DNA of 64,000 bases from Rhodococcus sp. X156 (GCF_004006015.1 NZ_CP034766.1:1955001-2019000); one strand, 5' to 3'. Shown: positions 1 through 15,472, numbered from the stretch's first letter. Notes: generated by a model from the sequence alone, not told the origin. Program-made: numbers and translations.

Positions 1-215
1 CTGCTGCGCTGCAGGGTCTCGTGCATCACGTCCGCGGTGAAGGCGCCCTCGCCGAGCACGTCCACCACGGTCAGGCACACGCCGTTGACCGCGATGGAGT
101 CGCCGTGCTTGGCGTCGGAGGTGACCACCGGTCCCTGCACGGTGAACCGGGCGGCGTCCGCGAGGTCCTCCTTGGCCACCACGTGGCCGAGCTCCTCGAC
201 AATTCCGGTGAACAC
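1..215 (-). CDS. ribE: Riboflavin synthase alpha subunit, N-terminal part (cut by window edge)
   Basis: Condenses two 6,7-dimethyl-8-ribityllumazine molecules to riboflavin in the cytoplasm. The first 71 codons are visible. They begin with the family hallmark MFTGIVEELG and contain the conserved GDSIAVNGVCLTV stretch of the first lumazine-binding barrel. The start is a GTG at 215, one base after the ribD stop (TGA at 217-219), so the two are translationally coupled. The remainder lies beyond position 1. It is the last visible gene of the priA-def-fmt-rsmB-rpe-ribD-ribE run. No FMN riboswitch is visible ahead of ribD or ribE. Confidence 0.9.
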   Translation of the reverse strand, partial: MFTGIVEELGHVVAKEDLADAARFTVQGPVVTSDAKHGDSIAVNGVCLTVVDVLGEGAFTADVMHETLQRS

Positions 216-216
216 G

Positions 217-1326
217 TCAGTCCGCCTCTCCTCGGCCACCCATCGGCCCCGCACTCACTCGTGGGACCGCACTCACTCGCACGTCGTTGCCCAGCAGCTG
301 GACGTCTTCGGTCACCATCTGCAACGCATCGGTCATGGTGCGTACTCCAGCATCCCCCAGGGCCGCCACCCCCGACCCCAGCAGGGTGGGCGCGATGTAA
401 GCAACGACACGGTCGACCAGCCCCGCGGCGACGAACGCCCCGGCCAGGGTGGCGCCGCCCTCGAGCAGCACGTCGTCGAGCCCGTCCAGCGCGGCCAGCA
501 CCTCGCGGGGGTCGTGGGTGCGCACCAGCAGGGTCTCCGCGCTGTCGTCGAGCACCTTGGCGTCGCGGGGCAGCTCCCGGGTACCGACCACCACCCGCAG
601 CGGCTGGTGCGCAGCCAGGCTGCCGTCCGGGCGCCGAGCGGTGAGCCACGGGTCGTCGGCCAGCACGGTGCCGGTGCCCACCACGATGGCGTCCAGGTGG
701 GCCCGCTCGGCGTGCACCTGGGCGCGGGCCTGCTCGCCGGTCACCCAGCGGCTGGTGCCGTCGGCGGCGGCGGTGCGCCCGTCCAGGGTGGCGGCCAGCT
801 TGTAGGTGACGTGCGGGCGTCCGGTGCGCTGCCGGTGCAGCCAGGCCCGCAGAGCACCGCGGGTGACCACCTGGTGCGGCGCGTGCACCGCGGTGACGCC
901 GTGCCCGGCGAGGTGCGCAGCTCCCCCGGCGGCCGCGGGGTTGGGGTCGGCGACGGCGTAGTGCACGGCGGCGATGCCGGCCTCGACCAGCGCGGCGGTG
1001 CACGGCGGGGTGCGGCCGTGGTGGTTGCACGGCTCCAGGGTGACCACGGCGGTGCCGCCCCTGGCCGCCGCGCCGGCCTGGCGCAGCGCCTGTACTTCCG
1101 CGTGCGGACCGCCGGCGGGGGCGGTGCCACCCGCGCCCACCACGATGCCGCCGGCGTTGAGGATGACGCAGCCCACCGGCGGGTTGGGGGCGGTGGTGCC
1201 GCGGACGCGCTCACCCTGCGCGGCGGCCAGCTCCATGGCGGCGTCCACCGACACCGGGTGGGTGCCGCGCGGGTCCTGCTCCTCGCGCTGGTCCCGCTCC
1301 TCGCGCTGGCCCTCGTGCTTGCTCAC
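217..1326 (-). CDS. ribD: Bifunctional diaminohydroxyphosphoribosylaminopyrimidine deaminase / aminouracil reductase RibD
   Basis: Catalyses the second and third steps of riboflavin synthesis. The N-terminal deaminase domain has the zinc motif HAE (about residues 75-77) and PC-x8-C (Cys100, Cys109, NHHGRTPP between them). The C-terminal half is the NADPH-dependent reductase domain (starts near residue 165, VTYKLAATLDGR). Drawn from a GTG at 1326, nine bases after the rpe stop. The first 24 residues are charged low-complexity sequence encoded partly by an 18-bp tandem repeat (1279-1314). A GTG at 1254 would give a more typical family N-terminus, so the start is uncertain. Confidence 0.92.
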   Translation of the reverse strand: MSKHEGQREERDQREEQDPRGTHPVSVDAAMELAAAQGERVRGTTAPNPPVGCVILNAGGIVVGAGGTAPAGGPHAEVQALRQAGAAARGGTAVVTLEPCNHHGRTPPCTAALVEAGIAAVHYAVADPNPAAAGGAAHLAGHGVTAVHAPHQVVTRGALRAWLHRQRTGRPHVTYKLAATLDGRTAAADGTSRWVTGEQARAQVHAERAHLDAIVVGTGTVLADDPWLTARRPDGSLAAHQPLRVVVGTRELPRDAKVLDDSAETLLVRTHDPREVLAALDGLDDVLLEGGATLAGAFVAAGLVDRVVAYIAPTLLGSGVAALGDAGVRTMTDALQMVTEDVQLLGNDVRVSAVPRVSAGPMGGRGEAD

Positions 1327-1335
1327 CGGCGGCGC

Positions 1336-2013
1336 TCAGCCCAGCAGGTGGGCGGAGGACCCGGCCGCGCTCGTGCGCAGCGCCGCCACGGCCGCGGCGG
1401 GGTCCTCGGCGCCGTAGACCGCGGAGCCGGCCACGAAGCAGTCCACGCCGGCCTCGGCGGCAGCGTGCACGGTGTCGGCGTTGATGCCGCCGTCGATCTC
1501 CACCAGCAGGGTGAGGTGCCCGGTGTCCACCAGGTTGCGCACCGTGCGGGCCTTGCCGAGCACCTCGGGCATGAACGACTGGCCGCCGAAGCCGGGCTCC
1601 ACGCTCATCACCAGCAGGGTGTCGAACTCGCGCAGCACCTCGAGGTAGTCCTCGATGGGCGTGCCGGGCTTGACGCTGAGCCCGGCCTTGGCACCGGCGG
1701 CGCGGATGTCCCGGGCCACCGCCACCGGGTCGGCGGTGGCCTCGGCGTGGATGGTGACGTTGTGCGCACCGGCCTCGGCGTACCCGGGTGCCCAGCGACC
1801 GGGGTCGTCGATCATCAGGTGACAGTCCAGCGGGATGTCGGTGGCCTTGAGCAGGCTCTCCACCACCGGCAGGCCCAGGGTGAGGTTGGGCACGAAGTGC
1901 GCGTCCATCACGTCCACGTGCAGCCAGTCGGCCCCGTGCACGGCCGCGGCCTCCTCGGCGAGACGGGCGAAGTCGGCGGACAGGATGGACGGGGCGATCA
2001 TCGGCGCAGCCAC
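1336..2013 (-). CDS. rpe: Ribulose-phosphate 3-epimerase
   Basis: Interconverts D-ribulose 5-phosphate and D-xylulose 5-phosphate in the pentose phosphate pathway. Family motifs are present throughout: [11 protein letters not shown] at the N-terminus, the metal/catalytic [33 protein letters not shown], and EIDGGIN with the phosphate-binding AGSAVYG. The GTG at 2013 gives [11 protein letters not shown] and 225 residues, the usual length. An ATG at 2001 is an alternative. An in-frame upstream start at 2046 would add 11 unsupported residues. It lies between rsmB and ribD in the same transcription direction, an arrangement also seen in mycobacteria (Rv1407-Rv1409). Confidence 0.93.
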   Translation of the reverse strand: MAAPMIAPSILSADFARLAEEAAAVHGADWLHVDVMDAHFVPNLTLGLPVVESLLKATDIPLDCHLMIDDPGRWAPGYAEAGAHNVTIHAEATADPVAVARDIRAAGAKAGLSVKPGTPIEDYLEVLREFDTLLVMSVEPGFGGQSFMPEVLGKARTVRNLVDTGHLTLLVEIDGGINADTVHAAAEAGVDCFVAGSAVYGAEDPAAAVAALRTSAAGSSAHLLG

Positions 2014-2047
2014 GGTGCAGCAGTCTAGGCGCCGCGCCGGGGTCACC

Positions 2048-2137
2048 CGTGTCCCCGTGCGCCTGTCCCCGTGCGCCCCTGCGCCTCTGTCCCGTGCCGC
2101 CTGTGCCCCTGTGTCCCGTGCCCCTGTGTCTCGGGCC
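2048..2137. repeat. Imperfect C/G/T-rich low-complexity repeat between rsmB and rpe
   Basis: This intergenic stretch is built of irregular copies of GTCCC(C)GTGCGCC and GTGCCCCTGTGTC-like units. It occupies nearly all of the roughly 140-base gap between the rsmB stop (2155) and the rpe start (2013). On the minus strand it is read as CACAGGGGCAC/GGGGCACAGG units. No convincing open frame or consistent period is seen. It may be a transcribed spacer or a decayed tandem repeat. Confidence 0.6.
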
Positions 2138-2154
2138 GCGGCGGCCCGCCCGGC

Positions 2155-3567
2155 TCAGCTGCGGGTGAGGGCGGCCAGGAACATCGCGTCGGTGCCCTGG
2201 CGGTGCGGCCACAGCTGGGCGTGCGGGCCGTCCCCGAGGCGGTCCACGCCGGGCAGCAGCTCGCGGACGTCCAGCTGGGTGGCACCGCTGCGGCGCACCG
2301 CGTCGGCCACCACCGAGGTGGTCTCGGACAGGTGCGGCGAGCAGGTGGCGTAGAGCACCACGCCGCCCGGGCGGACCAGGCGCAGCGCTGAGGCCAGCAG
2401 CTGGCGCTGCAGCGCGGCCAGCTCGGGCACGTCGCTGGACTGGCGGCGCCAGCGCGCCTCGGGACGGCGGCGCAGGGCACCCAGGCCGGTGCAGGGGGCG
2501 TCCACCAGGACGCGGTCGTAGCCGGGCGTCAGGCCGGGGTCGCGGCCGTCCACCACGTGCACGTCCACCGGCAGGTCGCGGGTGGTCTTGCGCACCAGCT
2601 CGGCGCGGTGCGGGGTGGGCTCCACCGCGTCCACCCGAGCGCCGTCGATGGCCGCGATGGACGCCAACAGCGCGGCCTTGCCGCCGGGGCCGGCGCACAG
2701 GTCCAGCCAGCGCCCGCCGTCCGGGCCGTCCAGCGGGGCCAGGGTGAGCGCACGGGCCACCAGCTGGCTGCCCTCGTCCTGCACCCCGGCCAGGCCCTCG
2801 CGAACCGCCTCGAGGTCGCCGGGGTCGCCACCGGCGTCGAGGTACACCGCGTAGGGCGAGTAGCGGCCCGGCTCGCCGCCGGTGACCGCGGCCAGCTCCT
2901 CGGCGCTCATCTCCCCCGGACGCGCCACCAGGTGCACGGTGGGACGGGTGTCGTCGGCGGCCAGCGCCTCGGGCAGCTCGGCGGCCTCGGCGCCCAGGGA
3001 GTCGGCGAAGGCCTGGGCGATCCAGCGCGGGTGGGCGTGGGTGAACGCCAGCCGGCCCACCGGGTCCTCGGCGGCGTCCGGCGCCAGCTGCGCCACCCAG
3101 CCCGCCTCGTCCTGCTTGCTCACCTTGCGCAGCACCGCGTTGACGAAGCCGGCCCGGGCAGTGCCCTTCTCGGCGCGGGCCAGGTCCACGGCGGTGGACA
3201 CCGCGGCGTGCATGGGCACCCGGGTGCGCAGCAGCTGGTAGGCGCCCAGTCGGAGGATGTCCAGCAGCACGCCGTCCACCTCCTCCAACGGGCGGTCCAC
3301 GCACTCGCCGAGGACCGCGTCCAGCAGCCCCTGCGCGCGGCAGGTGCCGTAGGCCAGCTCGGTGGCCAGCGCGGCGTCGCGGCCGCTGATCTTGCGGTCG
3401 CGCAGCATCTTCGGCAGCACCAGGTTGGCGTAGGCGTCGCGCTCGCGCACCGCGGTGAGCACCTCGCGCACGGCGCCGCGCACGGGATCGACGTCCACCG
3501 GTCCCGCGGCGGGCCTGGGCCGGCGGCTGCCGCCGGTGCGCTTGGCCGGGCGGCGTGACTCAGTCAT
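2155..3567 (-). CDS. rsmB: 16S rRNA (cytosine967-C5)-methyltransferase RsmB
   Basis: Methylates C967 (E. coli numbering) of 16S rRNA using S-adenosylmethionine. The protein is 470 residues. A basic tail (residues 1-25) is followed by a NusB-like RNA-binding domain (about 28-150, including [10 protein letters not shown]). The Rossmann methyltransferase domain follows, with the SAM motif [10 protein letters not shown], the catalytic-loop Cys in [20 protein letters not shown] and the second Cys in YATCSPH. The ATG at 3567 overlaps the fmt stop (ATGA, 3564-3567), so translation is coupled to fmt. Confidence 0.94.
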   Translation of the reverse strand: MTESRRPAKRTGGSRRPRPAAGPVDVDPVRGAVREVLTAVRERDAYANLVLPKMLRDRKISGRDAALATELAYGTCRAQGLLDAVLGECVDRPLEEVDGVLLDILRLGAYQLLRTRVPMHAAVSTAVDLARAEKGTARAGFVNAVLRKVSKQDEAGWVAQLAPDAAEDPVGRLAFTHAHPRWIAQAFADSLGAEAAELPEALAADDTRPTVHLVARPGEMSAEELAAVTGGEPGRYSPYAVYLDAGGDPGDLEAVREGLAGVQDEGSQLVARALTLAPLDGPDGGRWLDLCAGPGGKAALLASIAAIDGARVDAVEPTPHRAELVRKTTRDLPVDVHVVDGRDPGLTPGYDRVLVDAPCTGLGALRRRPEARWRRQSSDVPELAALQRQLLASALRLVRPGGVVLYATCSPHLSETTSVVADAVRRSGATQLDVRELLPGVDRLGDGPHAQLWPHRQGTDAMFLAALTRS

Positions 3568-4559
3568 CGTGCGGTGGTCCTGTCCGTGGGGGTGTGCTGG
3601 GTGGTCTCGGGCTGGGTGGTCTCGTGGTGCGGGCTGTCGAGGCGGGCGGTGTCGTCCAGGCGGGCGCCGCGGGCCCAGTCGCCGGCGTTCATCATCTTCT
3701 TGCCCGGCGGCTGCACCTGGCTGAGCCGGACCGGCTGCGTGGCGGTTCCCACGAGCACACCGTCCTTGCCCACCTGCAGCTGTCCGGGCGGCAGGGCCGG
3801 CTCGTCCACCGGGAGCACCGGACCGAGCTTCAGCCGGACCTCGCCCATGGTGGTCCACGCGCCGGGCGCCGGGGTCACCGAGCGCACCACGCGGTCCACC
3901 GCCAGCGCGGGCAGCGTCCAGTCCACCCGCGCGTCGGCCGCAGTCACCTTGGGCGCCAGGGACACCCCGTCGGTGGGCTGCTCCACCGCCGTCAGGATGC
4001 CGTCCTCGATCCCGTCCATGGTGGAACTCATCAGGGCTGCGCCGGAGTCGGCCAGCCGCGCCAGCAGCGCTCCCGCGGTGTCGTTGGGGCGGATGGTCTC
4101 GGTGACGATGCCGAACACCGGGCCGGTGTCCAGGCCCTCCTCGATGCGGAAGGTGCTGGCGCCGGTGACCGCGTCACCCGCACGGATCGCCGACTGCACG
4201 GGCGCGGCCCCGCGCCAGGCGGGCAGCAGCGAGAAGTGCAGGTTCACCCAGCCGTGCCGGGGGATGGCCAGGGCCGCCGGGCGCAGCAGGGCGCCGTAGG
4301 CGACCACCGGGCAGCAGTCCGGCTCCAGCGCCCGCAGCTGGTCCAGGAAGTCCGGGTCCGACGGCGACGTCGGGGTGAGGACCGGGACACCGTGGGCGTC
4401 GGCGAGCTGGCCGATCGGCGAGCGCACCACCTTGCGGCCGCGGCCGGCGGCGGCGTCGGGCCGGGTGATCACCGCGACCACCTCGTGGCGGGCGGAGTCG
4501 AGCAGGCGCTGCAGGGTGGGCACGGCGGGCTCGGGGGTGCCGGCGAAGACCAGCCGCAC
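3564..4559 (-). CDS. fmt: Methionyl-tRNA formyltransferase
   Basis: Formylates initiator Met-tRNA with 10-formyltetrahydrofolate. The GTG at 4559 begins [16 protein letters not shown], one base after the def stop, giving 331 residues. The catalytic Asn/His region appears as [21 protein letters not shown], followed by the Asp-containing GLDTGPV. The C-terminal domain includes [13 protein letters not shown]. The extreme C-terminus is Thr/Gln/Pro-rich and contains a perfect 15-bp tandem duplication (3596-3625) encoding [10 protein letters not shown]. It forms the classic def-fmt pair, and its product is deformylated by the upstream gene. Confidence 0.95.
   Translation of the reverse strand: MRLVFAGTPEPAVPTLQRLLDSARHEVVAVITRPDAAAGRGRKVVRSPIGQLADAHGVPVLTPTSPSDPDFLDQLRALEPDCCPVVAYGALLRPAALAIPRHGWVNLHFSLLPAWRGAAPVQSAIRAGDAVTGASTFRIEEGLDTGPVFGIVTETIRPNDTAGALLARLADSGAALMSSTMDGIEDGILTAVEQPTDGVSLAPKVTAADARVDWTLPALAVDRVVRSVTPAPGAWTTMGEVRLKLGPVLPVDEPALPPGQLQVGKDGVLVGTATQPVRLSQVQPPGKKMMNAGDWARGARLDDTARLDSPHHETTQPETTQHTPTDRTTAR
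3596..3625. repeat. 15-bp tandem duplication in the fmt C-terminal codons
   Basis: Two adjacent copies of GCTGGGTGGTCTCGG, the second ending in T, occupy 3596-3610 and 3611-3625. They are in frame and encode two ETTQ units in the poorly conserved tail of Fmt. Confidence 0.8.
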
Positions 4560-4560
4560 G

Positions 4561-5109
4561 TCAGCGCACCCCGCCGTGCAGGCCGAGCGGGTTGAGCTTG
4601 ACGGTGGGCTGCTGCTCGCCGAACCACGGGGCGCTGCGGATCTCCCGCATGGCGGCCTTGCGGGCCTCGGCGTCCAGCCGGTCCAGGAAGAGCACGCCGT
4701 CGAGGTGGTCCACCTCGTGCTGGATGGCCCGGGCGAGCAGGCCGCTGCCCTCGATCTCCACCGGGTCGCCGTGCATGTTCCACCCGCGGGCCACCACCTG
4801 CAGGGCACGGCGGCAGTCGTAGCGCAGGCCGGGGATGGACAGGCAACCCTCGGGGCCGTCCTGCTCCTCCTCCCCCACCACGTCGAAGGTGGGGTTGACC
4901 AGGTGCCCGGCGAAGCCGTCACAGTCGTAGGTGAACACGCGCAGCCCCACGCCCAGCTGCGGAGCGGCGATGCCCGCGCCGCCGTGCTCGGTCATGGTGT
5001 CGGTGAGGTCCTGCACCAGGGCGCGCAGCTCGGCGTCGAAGTCCACCACCTCGTCCGCGCGGGTGCGCAGCACCGGGTCACCGAAGAGTCGGACAGGCAC
5101 GACGGACAC
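4561..5109 (-). CDS. def: Peptide deformylase
   Basis: Metalloenzyme that removes the N-formyl group from nascent proteins. All three signature motifs are present: GIAAPQLG (motif 1), EGCLSIPG with the metal-ligand Cys (motif 2), and HEVDH with two His ligands and the catalytic Glu (motif 3). Length is 182 residues, typical of actinobacterial enzymes. The ATG at 5109 is preceded by GGAG within 10 bases (AGGAGCTCCTG on the minus strand). fmt follows after one base. Confidence 0.95.
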   Translation of the reverse strand: MSVVPVRLFGDPVLRTRADEVVDFDAELRALVQDLTDTMTEHGGAGIAAPQLGVGLRVFTYDCDGFAGHLVNPTFDVVGEEEQDGPEGCLSIPGLRYDCRRALQVVARGWNMHGDPVEIEGSGLLARAIQHEVDHLDGVLFLDRLDAEARKAAMREIRSAPWFGEQQPTVKLNPLGLHGGVR

Positions 5110-5169
5110 GCAGGAGCTCCTCAGCGACGGGGTTGGTAGGTCAATTCTAGGGGGCGGTGGCTGCCCGGC

Positions 5170-7167
5170 TCAGCCGATGCGGTGCGGGTCCACCTGCACC
5201 CGCACCGACTCGGCGTCCTTGCGGGCGCTGCGTGCGGCCTGCGCCGCCGACAGCGCCGCGGACAGCGCCTTGCCCTGCTCGCGGGGCACCCGCAGCAGCA
5301 TCCGCTCCCCGCCGTCGTCGATGTCCACCGGGCCGAGCAGCTGGGTTCCCTCGGGCTGCTCCACCGCCTCCACCAGGGCGGCCACCGCCTTCGGGGGCCC
5401 CTCCACCGCGGCCAGGTGCACCGCCGGTGGGAAGCCCACCTCCGCGCGGGAGTGCAGCTCGGTGGCGGCGTGGCCCACCGGGTCCCAGCGGACCAGGGCC
5501 TGCACGGTGGGCAGCTCCGACTCCGCGCCCACCACCACCTGCCCGCCCTGGCCGATCGGGCGCACCAGGGCGGCGGCGGCCATCCAGCGGCGCAGGGTCT
5601 CCTCCGCGGCGCGCAGGTCGGCCCGGCCCAGCAGCGCCCAGCCGTCCAGCAGCAGGGCGGCGCCGTAGCCACCCGGCACCACCGGCTCCGCGCCCGGCGT
5701 GGCCACCACGACCGCGGGGCCACGGGGCACCTCGGTGAGCACCGACGACCCGCCGGAGGTGCGCACCGGCACCCCGGGGAACGCCCGACCGAGCTCCTCG
5801 GCGGTGCGCCCGGCGCCCACCACCCGCGCCCGCAGCGCCCGCGACCCGCAGGCCGCGCAGCGGAACGCGGCGTCAGCCACCCCGCACCAGCGGCACACCG
5901 GGGTGGCCGCGCCGTCCGGGCCGGCGGCGGCCGGCAGCGACAGCGGTCCTGCGCAGCGCCGGCACCGGGCGGGCTCGCGGCAGCGGGCACAGCCCAGCGA
6001 GGGCACGTAGCCGCGGCGGGGCACCTGCACCAGCACCGGGGCGTCGGCGGCCAGGGCGGCGCGGGCGGCGGCGAAGGCCACCGCGGGCAGCCGGGAGGCG
6101 CGGGCGCCGGGGTCGCGCTCGAGCTGGACGTCGGTGTCGGCCACGGCGGTGATGCGGGGGCTGCGCTCGCGGAGCACCTCGCGGGGGGCGAGCAGGTCGT
6201 GCGCCCAGCCGGTCTCCACCAGCAGCTGTCCCTCGGCGGTGCGGGAGAAGCCACCCAGCAGCACCCCGGCGTGGTCGGCGTGGGCCCGCAGCAGCGCCAC
6301 CTCGCGGGCGTGCGGGTACGGCGCGCGCAGCTCGGCGTGGGTGTCGTCGCCGTCGTCCCACACCACCACCAGCCCGAGGTTGCGCAGCGGGGCGAACACC
6401 GCCGCGCGGGTGCCCACCACCACCCGTGCGGTGCCCCGCAGGGCGGCGAGCCAGCGCCGGTAGCGCGCCGACGGCCCCAGCGCGGCGGTCAGCTCCACCA
6501 CGGTGTCGGCGTCCAGGGCGCCCACGCACGCGGCGTGCACCCGGTCCACGTCGCCCTGGTCGGGCACGATCACCAGCGCCGTGCGGCCGGCGCTCACCGT
6601 CCAGGCCACCGCCTCGGCGATGCGGGCGGGCCAGTCCTCGCCGGGCAGCGCCTGCCACACCGCACGCGGGGAGCGCTCCTGGCCCAGCGCCACCAGGTAG
6701 CGCTCGCCGTGGGTGTAGGCGGCCCACGCGGGCGCCTCCGGCGGCGCCGGAGGGCAGCCCTGCACGGGCGGGGCGGCGTCGGTCTCCACCCGGGCGTGGC
6801 GGGCCGGGACGGCCAGGCGCAGCACGTCGGAGCGGGTGCCGGCGTAGCGGCCGGCCACGGTGCGGGCCAGCGCGGCGATCTCGGGGGTGAGCACCTGCTC
6901 CGGGGAGACCACCTTCTCCAGCCAGCCCAGCTTGCCGGTGTGCGCCGACGACGCGGCGCGCTCCAGGACGAAGCCGTCCACCAGGCGGCCGGCGAAGCGG
7001 ACGCGCACGCGCACCCCGGGCTGGGCGTCGTCGGACTGGGCTGCGTCGACGAGGTAGTCGAAGTCACGGTCGAGGTGAGCCAGCGGCACCATCAGCGCCA
7101 CGCGGGCGACGGGCAGCTCGGGGGCGGCCGTGTGCTCGCTCTTCACCCGCACAGGTCTACCCACCAT
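5170..7167 (-). CDS. priA: PriA-family primosomal protein N', degenerate helicase type
   Basis: Homologue of the replication-restart protein PriA, 665 residues. The N-terminal 3'-DNA-binding domain (LPVARVALMVPLAHLDRDFDY) and the cysteine cluster (CARC, CRRC, CRWC, CAAC; eight Cys) that should bind two zincs are intact. The ATPase core is not: the Walker A region reads ALPGEDWPARIAEAVAW instead of GxxGxGKT, and the DEEH box is replaced by WDDGDD. The same loss is known in mycobacterial PriA, so this is a family trait, not recent decay. It probably acts as a structural primosome or fork-binding factor without helicase activity. It heads the def-fmt-rsmB run. Confidence 0.9.
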   Translation of the reverse strand: MVGRPVRVKSEHTAAPELPVARVALMVPLAHLDRDFDYLVDAAQSDDAQPGVRVRVRFAGRLVDGFVLERAASSAHTGKLGWLEKVVSPEQVLTPEIAALARTVAGRYAGTRSDVLRLAVPARHARVETDAAPPVQGCPPAPPEAPAWAAYTHGERYLVALGQERSPRAVWQALPGEDWPARIAEAVAWTVSAGRTALVIVPDQGDVDRVHAACVGALDADTVVELTAALGPSARYRRWLAALRGTARVVVGTRAAVFAPLRNLGLVVVWDDGDDTHAELRAPYPHAREVALLRAHADHAGVLLGGFSRTAEGQLLVETGWAHDLLAPREVLRERSPRITAVADTDVQLERDPGARASRLPAVAFAAARAALAADAPVLVQVPRRGYVPSLGCARCREPARCRRCAGPLSLPAAAGPDGAATPVCRWCGVADAAFRCAACGSRALRARVVGAGRTAEELGRAFPGVPVRTSGGSSVLTEVPRGPAVVVATPGAEPVVPGGYGAALLLDGWALLGRADLRAAEETLRRWMAAAALVRPIGQGGQVVVGAESELPTVQALVRWDPVGHAATELHSRAEVGFPPAVHLAAVEGPPKAVAALVEAVEQPEGTQLLGPVDIDDGGERMLLRVPREQGKALSAALSAAQAARSARKDAESVRVQVDPHRIG

Positions 7168-7241
7168 GTCCGACAGTGCACCCGGCGGGGCAGCTCACGT
7201 CAGGGCCGGGGCGGCCTGCTTGGTAGCGGTTGCAGACGCCG

Positions 7242-7286
7242 GTGGCGGCTCTGGGTGGTGCTTGCAGATCACCCAAGAGCCGCCAC
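7242..7286 (-). terminator. Probable rho-independent terminator after metK
   Basis: A strong inverted repeat: GTGGCGGCTCTGGGTG (7242-7257) against CACCCAAGAGCCGCCAC (7270-7286), with one bulged base and a 12-nt loop. It sits 26 bases downstream of the metK stop and ahead of priA. There is no long U tract, as usual for actinobacterial terminators. Confidence 0.75.
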
Positions 7287-7311
7287 GGGAGCGTCGGTAG
7301 GAGCGTGTCGG

Positions 7312-8526
7312 TCAGAATCCCGCCAGTGCGCGCAGGGCGTCGGCGCGGTCGGTGCGCTCCCAGGGCAGGTCCACGTCGGTGCGGCCGAAGTGCCCGTAGG
7401 CCGCGGTGGGCGCGTAGATGGGACGCATCAGGTCCAGGTCACGGATGATCGCGCCCGGGCGCAGGTCGAACACCTCGGAGATGGCCTGCTGGATCTTGGC
7501 CGGGTCGCCGTTCTCGGTGCCGAAGGTCTCCACGAACAGGCCCACCGGCTTCGCCTTGCCGATGGCGTAGGCCACCTGCACCTCGATGCGCTGGGCCAGC
7601 CCGGCGGCGATGGCGTTCTTGGCCACCCAGCGCATGGCGTAGGCCGCCGAGCGGTCCACCTTGGACGGGTCCTTGCCGGAGAAGGCACCACCACCGTGGC
7701 GGGCCATGCCGCCGTAGGTGTCCACGATGATCTTGCGGCCGGTCAGGCCGGCGTCACCCATGGGGCCACCGAGCACGAAGCGACCGGTGGGGTTGACCAG
7801 CAGCCGGTAGGAGGAAGTGTCCAGGCCGGGCAGGTCCATCTCGGCCACCACGGCCTCGACCACCTTCTCCTGCACGTCCGGGGTGAGCAGGCCCTCGATG
7901 CTCACGTCCGCGGCGTGCTGGGTGGACAGCACCACGGTGTCCAGGCGGACGGGCTGGTCGCCGGCGTACTCGATGGTCACCTGGGTCTTGCCGTCCGGGC
8001 GCAGGTAGGGCAGCAGGCCCTCCTTGCGCACCTCGGTGAGCCGACGTGCCAGCCGGTGCGCCATGGCGATCGGCAGCGGCATCAGCTCGGGGGTGTCCTG
8101 GCAGGCGTAGCCGAACATCAGGCCCTGGTCGCCGGCGCCCTGGCGGTCGATCTCGTCCTCGGCGTCGCCCTCCACCCGCGCCTCGTAGGCGGTGTCCACG
8201 CCCTGGGCGATCTCCGGGCTCTGCTGGCCGATGGAGATGCTCACCCCGCAGGACTCGCCGTCGAAGCCCTTGGTGGAGGAGTCGTAGCCGATGTCCAGGA
8301 TGCGGTTGCGCACGATGTCGGCGATCGGCACGTAGGAGTTGGTGGTCACCTCGCCGGCGACGTGCACCTGACCGGTGGTCACCATCGTCTCCACGGCCAC
8401 CCGGCTGCGGGGGTCCTCAGCCAGCATCGCGTCCAGGATCGAGTCACTGATGGCGTCACAGATCTTGTCTGGGTGCCCCTCGGTGACTGACTCGCTGGTG
8501 AACAGACGGCGGCCGGACTGGGTCAC
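7312..8526 (-). CDS. metK: S-adenosylmethionine synthetase
   Basis: Makes S-adenosylmethionine from methionine and ATP. Length is 404 residues with signature motifs: [17 protein letters not shown], the adenine-binding [12 protein letters not shown], and the P-loop-like [19 protein letters not shown]. The ATG at 8526 has a good upstream AGAGGACACCTCGTG context. It is the last gene of the mihF-gmk-rpoZ-coaBC-metK order shared with mycobacteria (Rv1388-Rv1392) and is followed by a clear hairpin terminator. No SAM riboswitch is visible in the 57-base gap to coaBC. Confidence 0.97.
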   Translation of the reverse strand: MTQSGRRLFTSESVTEGHPDKICDAISDSILDAMLAEDPRSRVAVETMVTTGQVHVAGEVTTNSYVPIADIVRNRILDIGYDSSTKGFDGESCGVSISIGQQSPEIAQGVDTAYEARVEGDAEDEIDRQGAGDQGLMFGYACQDTPELMPLPIAMAHRLARRLTEVRKEGLLPYLRPDGKTQVTIEYAGDQPVRLDTVVLSTQHAADVSIEGLLTPDVQEKVVEAVVAEMDLPGLDTSSYRLLVNPTGRFVLGGPMGDAGLTGRKIIVDTYGGMARHGGGAFSGKDPSKVDRSAAYAMRWVAKNAIAAGLAQRIEVQVAYAIGKAKPVGLFVETFGTENGDPAKIQQAISEVFDLRPGAIIRDLDLMRPIYAPTAAYGHFGRTDVDLPWERTDRADALRALAGF

Positions 8527-8583
8527 GAGGTGTCCTCTCGGGGGTTGGTCAGCAACTCGGGGGGCGAGCCTAGCCGGGGTGGG

Positions 8584-10798
<2,215 letters not shown>

Positions 10799-10806
10799 GA
10801 TCGCGC

Positions 10807-11124
10807 TCAGGCCTGGTCGAACTTCGCGAGCAGCGCCTTGCGCTGCCGGTCACCCAGTCCGCGCAGGCGGCGGGTGGGGGCGATGTCCAGCTCGGTCATG
10901 AGCTCGGCAGCCTTGACCTTGCCCACCTTGGGCAGGGCCTCCAGCAGTGCGGAGACCTTCATCTTGCCCAGGATCTCGTTCTCGTCGGCGTCCTGGAGGA
11001 CCTGCTTGAGGTCGGTGCCACCTCGCTTGAGGCGCTCCTTGAGCTCAGCCCGGACGCGGCGGGCCACAGCTGCCTTCTCCAAAGCAGCCGCTCGCTGCTC
11101 ATCCGTCAGCTGGGGAAGGGCCAC
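10807..11124 (-). CDS. mihF: Actinobacterial integration host factor
   Basis: Nucleoid-associated DNA-binding protein of the actinobacterial mIHF/sIHF family, with a helix-two-turn-helix type fold. The 105-residue product starts [18 protein letters not shown] and ends in the strongly conserved block [20 protein letters not shown], with [19 protein letters not shown] in between. The GTG at 11124 is preceded by GGAGGAA at ideal spacing. A longer reading from 11244 would add 40 unsupported residues. It leads the gmk-rpoZ-coaBC-metK operon. Confidence 0.96.
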   Translation of the reverse strand: MALPQLTDEQRAAALEKAAVARRVRAELKERLKRGGTDLKQVLQDADENEILGKMKVSALLEALPKVGKVKAAELMTELDIAPTRRLRGLGDRQRKALLAKFDQA

Positions 11125-11274
11125 GGGTTCCTCCGTCTTGTGTTTGTTCTCGGGAAGCTGCTGGTGTGCCAGCAGCAGCGACGACCGTACCGACGTCGCC
11201 ACACTTGTTCTTACCCGCCCCCGCGACAAGGACTCCCCGGTCACGCTGTAGAGGCGGTTACGCAGCGTGTCTTT

Positions 11275-11299
11275 CTGCCACCACTCTCGGTAGTGGCAG
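11275..11299 (-). terminator. Possible terminator between pyrF and mihF
   Basis: Inverted repeat CTGCCAC (11275-11281) and GTGGCAG (11293-11299) with an 11-nt loop. On the minus strand it is followed by AAAGACACG, just after the pyrF stop at 11305. The stem is short, so the call is tentative. Confidence 0.45.
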
Positions 11300-11304
11300 C
11301 CGCG

Positions 11305-12140
11305 TCAGGAAGGCAGCGCGGCGGCCACCTCGTCGCGGGTCCTGGCGGCGGCGCCGCGCAGGGCTGCGACGTCCGGCCCGCGCCCCAGGACGTCCCGAGA
11401 AGTGCTGGGCAGCACCAGCTCTGCGACGCCGGCGAAGATCGCCGCCAGGTCTGCCGCGGTGGCCCCCTGGGCACCCAGGCCCGGCGCCAGCACCGGCCCG
11501 TTCAGCCCGCCCAGCGCCAGCCCGTGGTCCCGGGTGGCCCCCACGACCACCCCCACCGAGCCCGGTGCGCTCCCGGCGTTGCGTGCCGCCGCGGCGTCCA
11601 CCACGTGCTGCGCCACGGTGCCACCGTCGGGTGCGGTGGCCAGCTGCACCGGCGCACCCTCCGGGTTGGACGTCCGCGCGAGCACGAACACGCCCCGCCC
11701 GGTGGCCTCGGCCAGCTGCAGGGCCGGCTCCAGCGAGCCGGTGCCCAGGTAGGGCGAGAGCGTCACCGCGTCGGCCGCCAGCGACGAGCCCTCCCCCAGG
11801 TAGGCCCGGGCGTAGGCGGCCATGGTGGAGCCGATGTCACCCCGCTTGACGTCGAGCAGCACCAGTGCCCCGGCGGCGTGGGCGGCCGCGATGGTGTCCT
11901 CCAGCACCCGCACCCCCGCGGAGCCGTGCGCCTCGAAGAAGGCCACCTGTGGCTTGAGCACGGCCACCTCGCCCGCCAGCGCCCGCACGCAGGTGTCGGC
12001 GAAGCGGGCCAGGCCCAGGGCGTTGTCGTCCAGCCCCCAGGCCTGCAGCAGGGCCGGGTGCGGGTCGATGCCCACGCAGAGCCGGCCCCGCTCGGCCACG
12101 GCCTCAGCCAGCCGGTGGCCGAACGGGAGCCGGACTGCGC

Positions 12141-12144
<4 letters not shown>
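11305..12144 (-). CDS. pyrF: Orotidine 5'-phosphate decarboxylase, long (type 2) form
   Basis: Final step of UMP synthesis. The 279-residue protein is the long type 2 form, with [16 protein letters not shown] at the N-terminus and the catalytic charge network in [17 protein letters not shown]. The GTG at 12144 overlaps the carB stop (GTGA, 12141-12144) and was chosen over an upstream frame that would extend into carB. It is the last gene of the pyr operon. Confidence 0.95.

Positions 12145-15472
<3,328 letters not shown>

Noticed and set aside
1-1400. Possible FMN riboswitch ahead of ribD/ribE
   Set aside because: The gaps between rpe, ribD and ribE are 1-9 bases, leaving no room for the element.
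8527-8583. Possible SAM riboswitch ahead of metK
   Set aside because: Only 57 bases separate coaBC and metK, and no SAM-riboswitch core is present.
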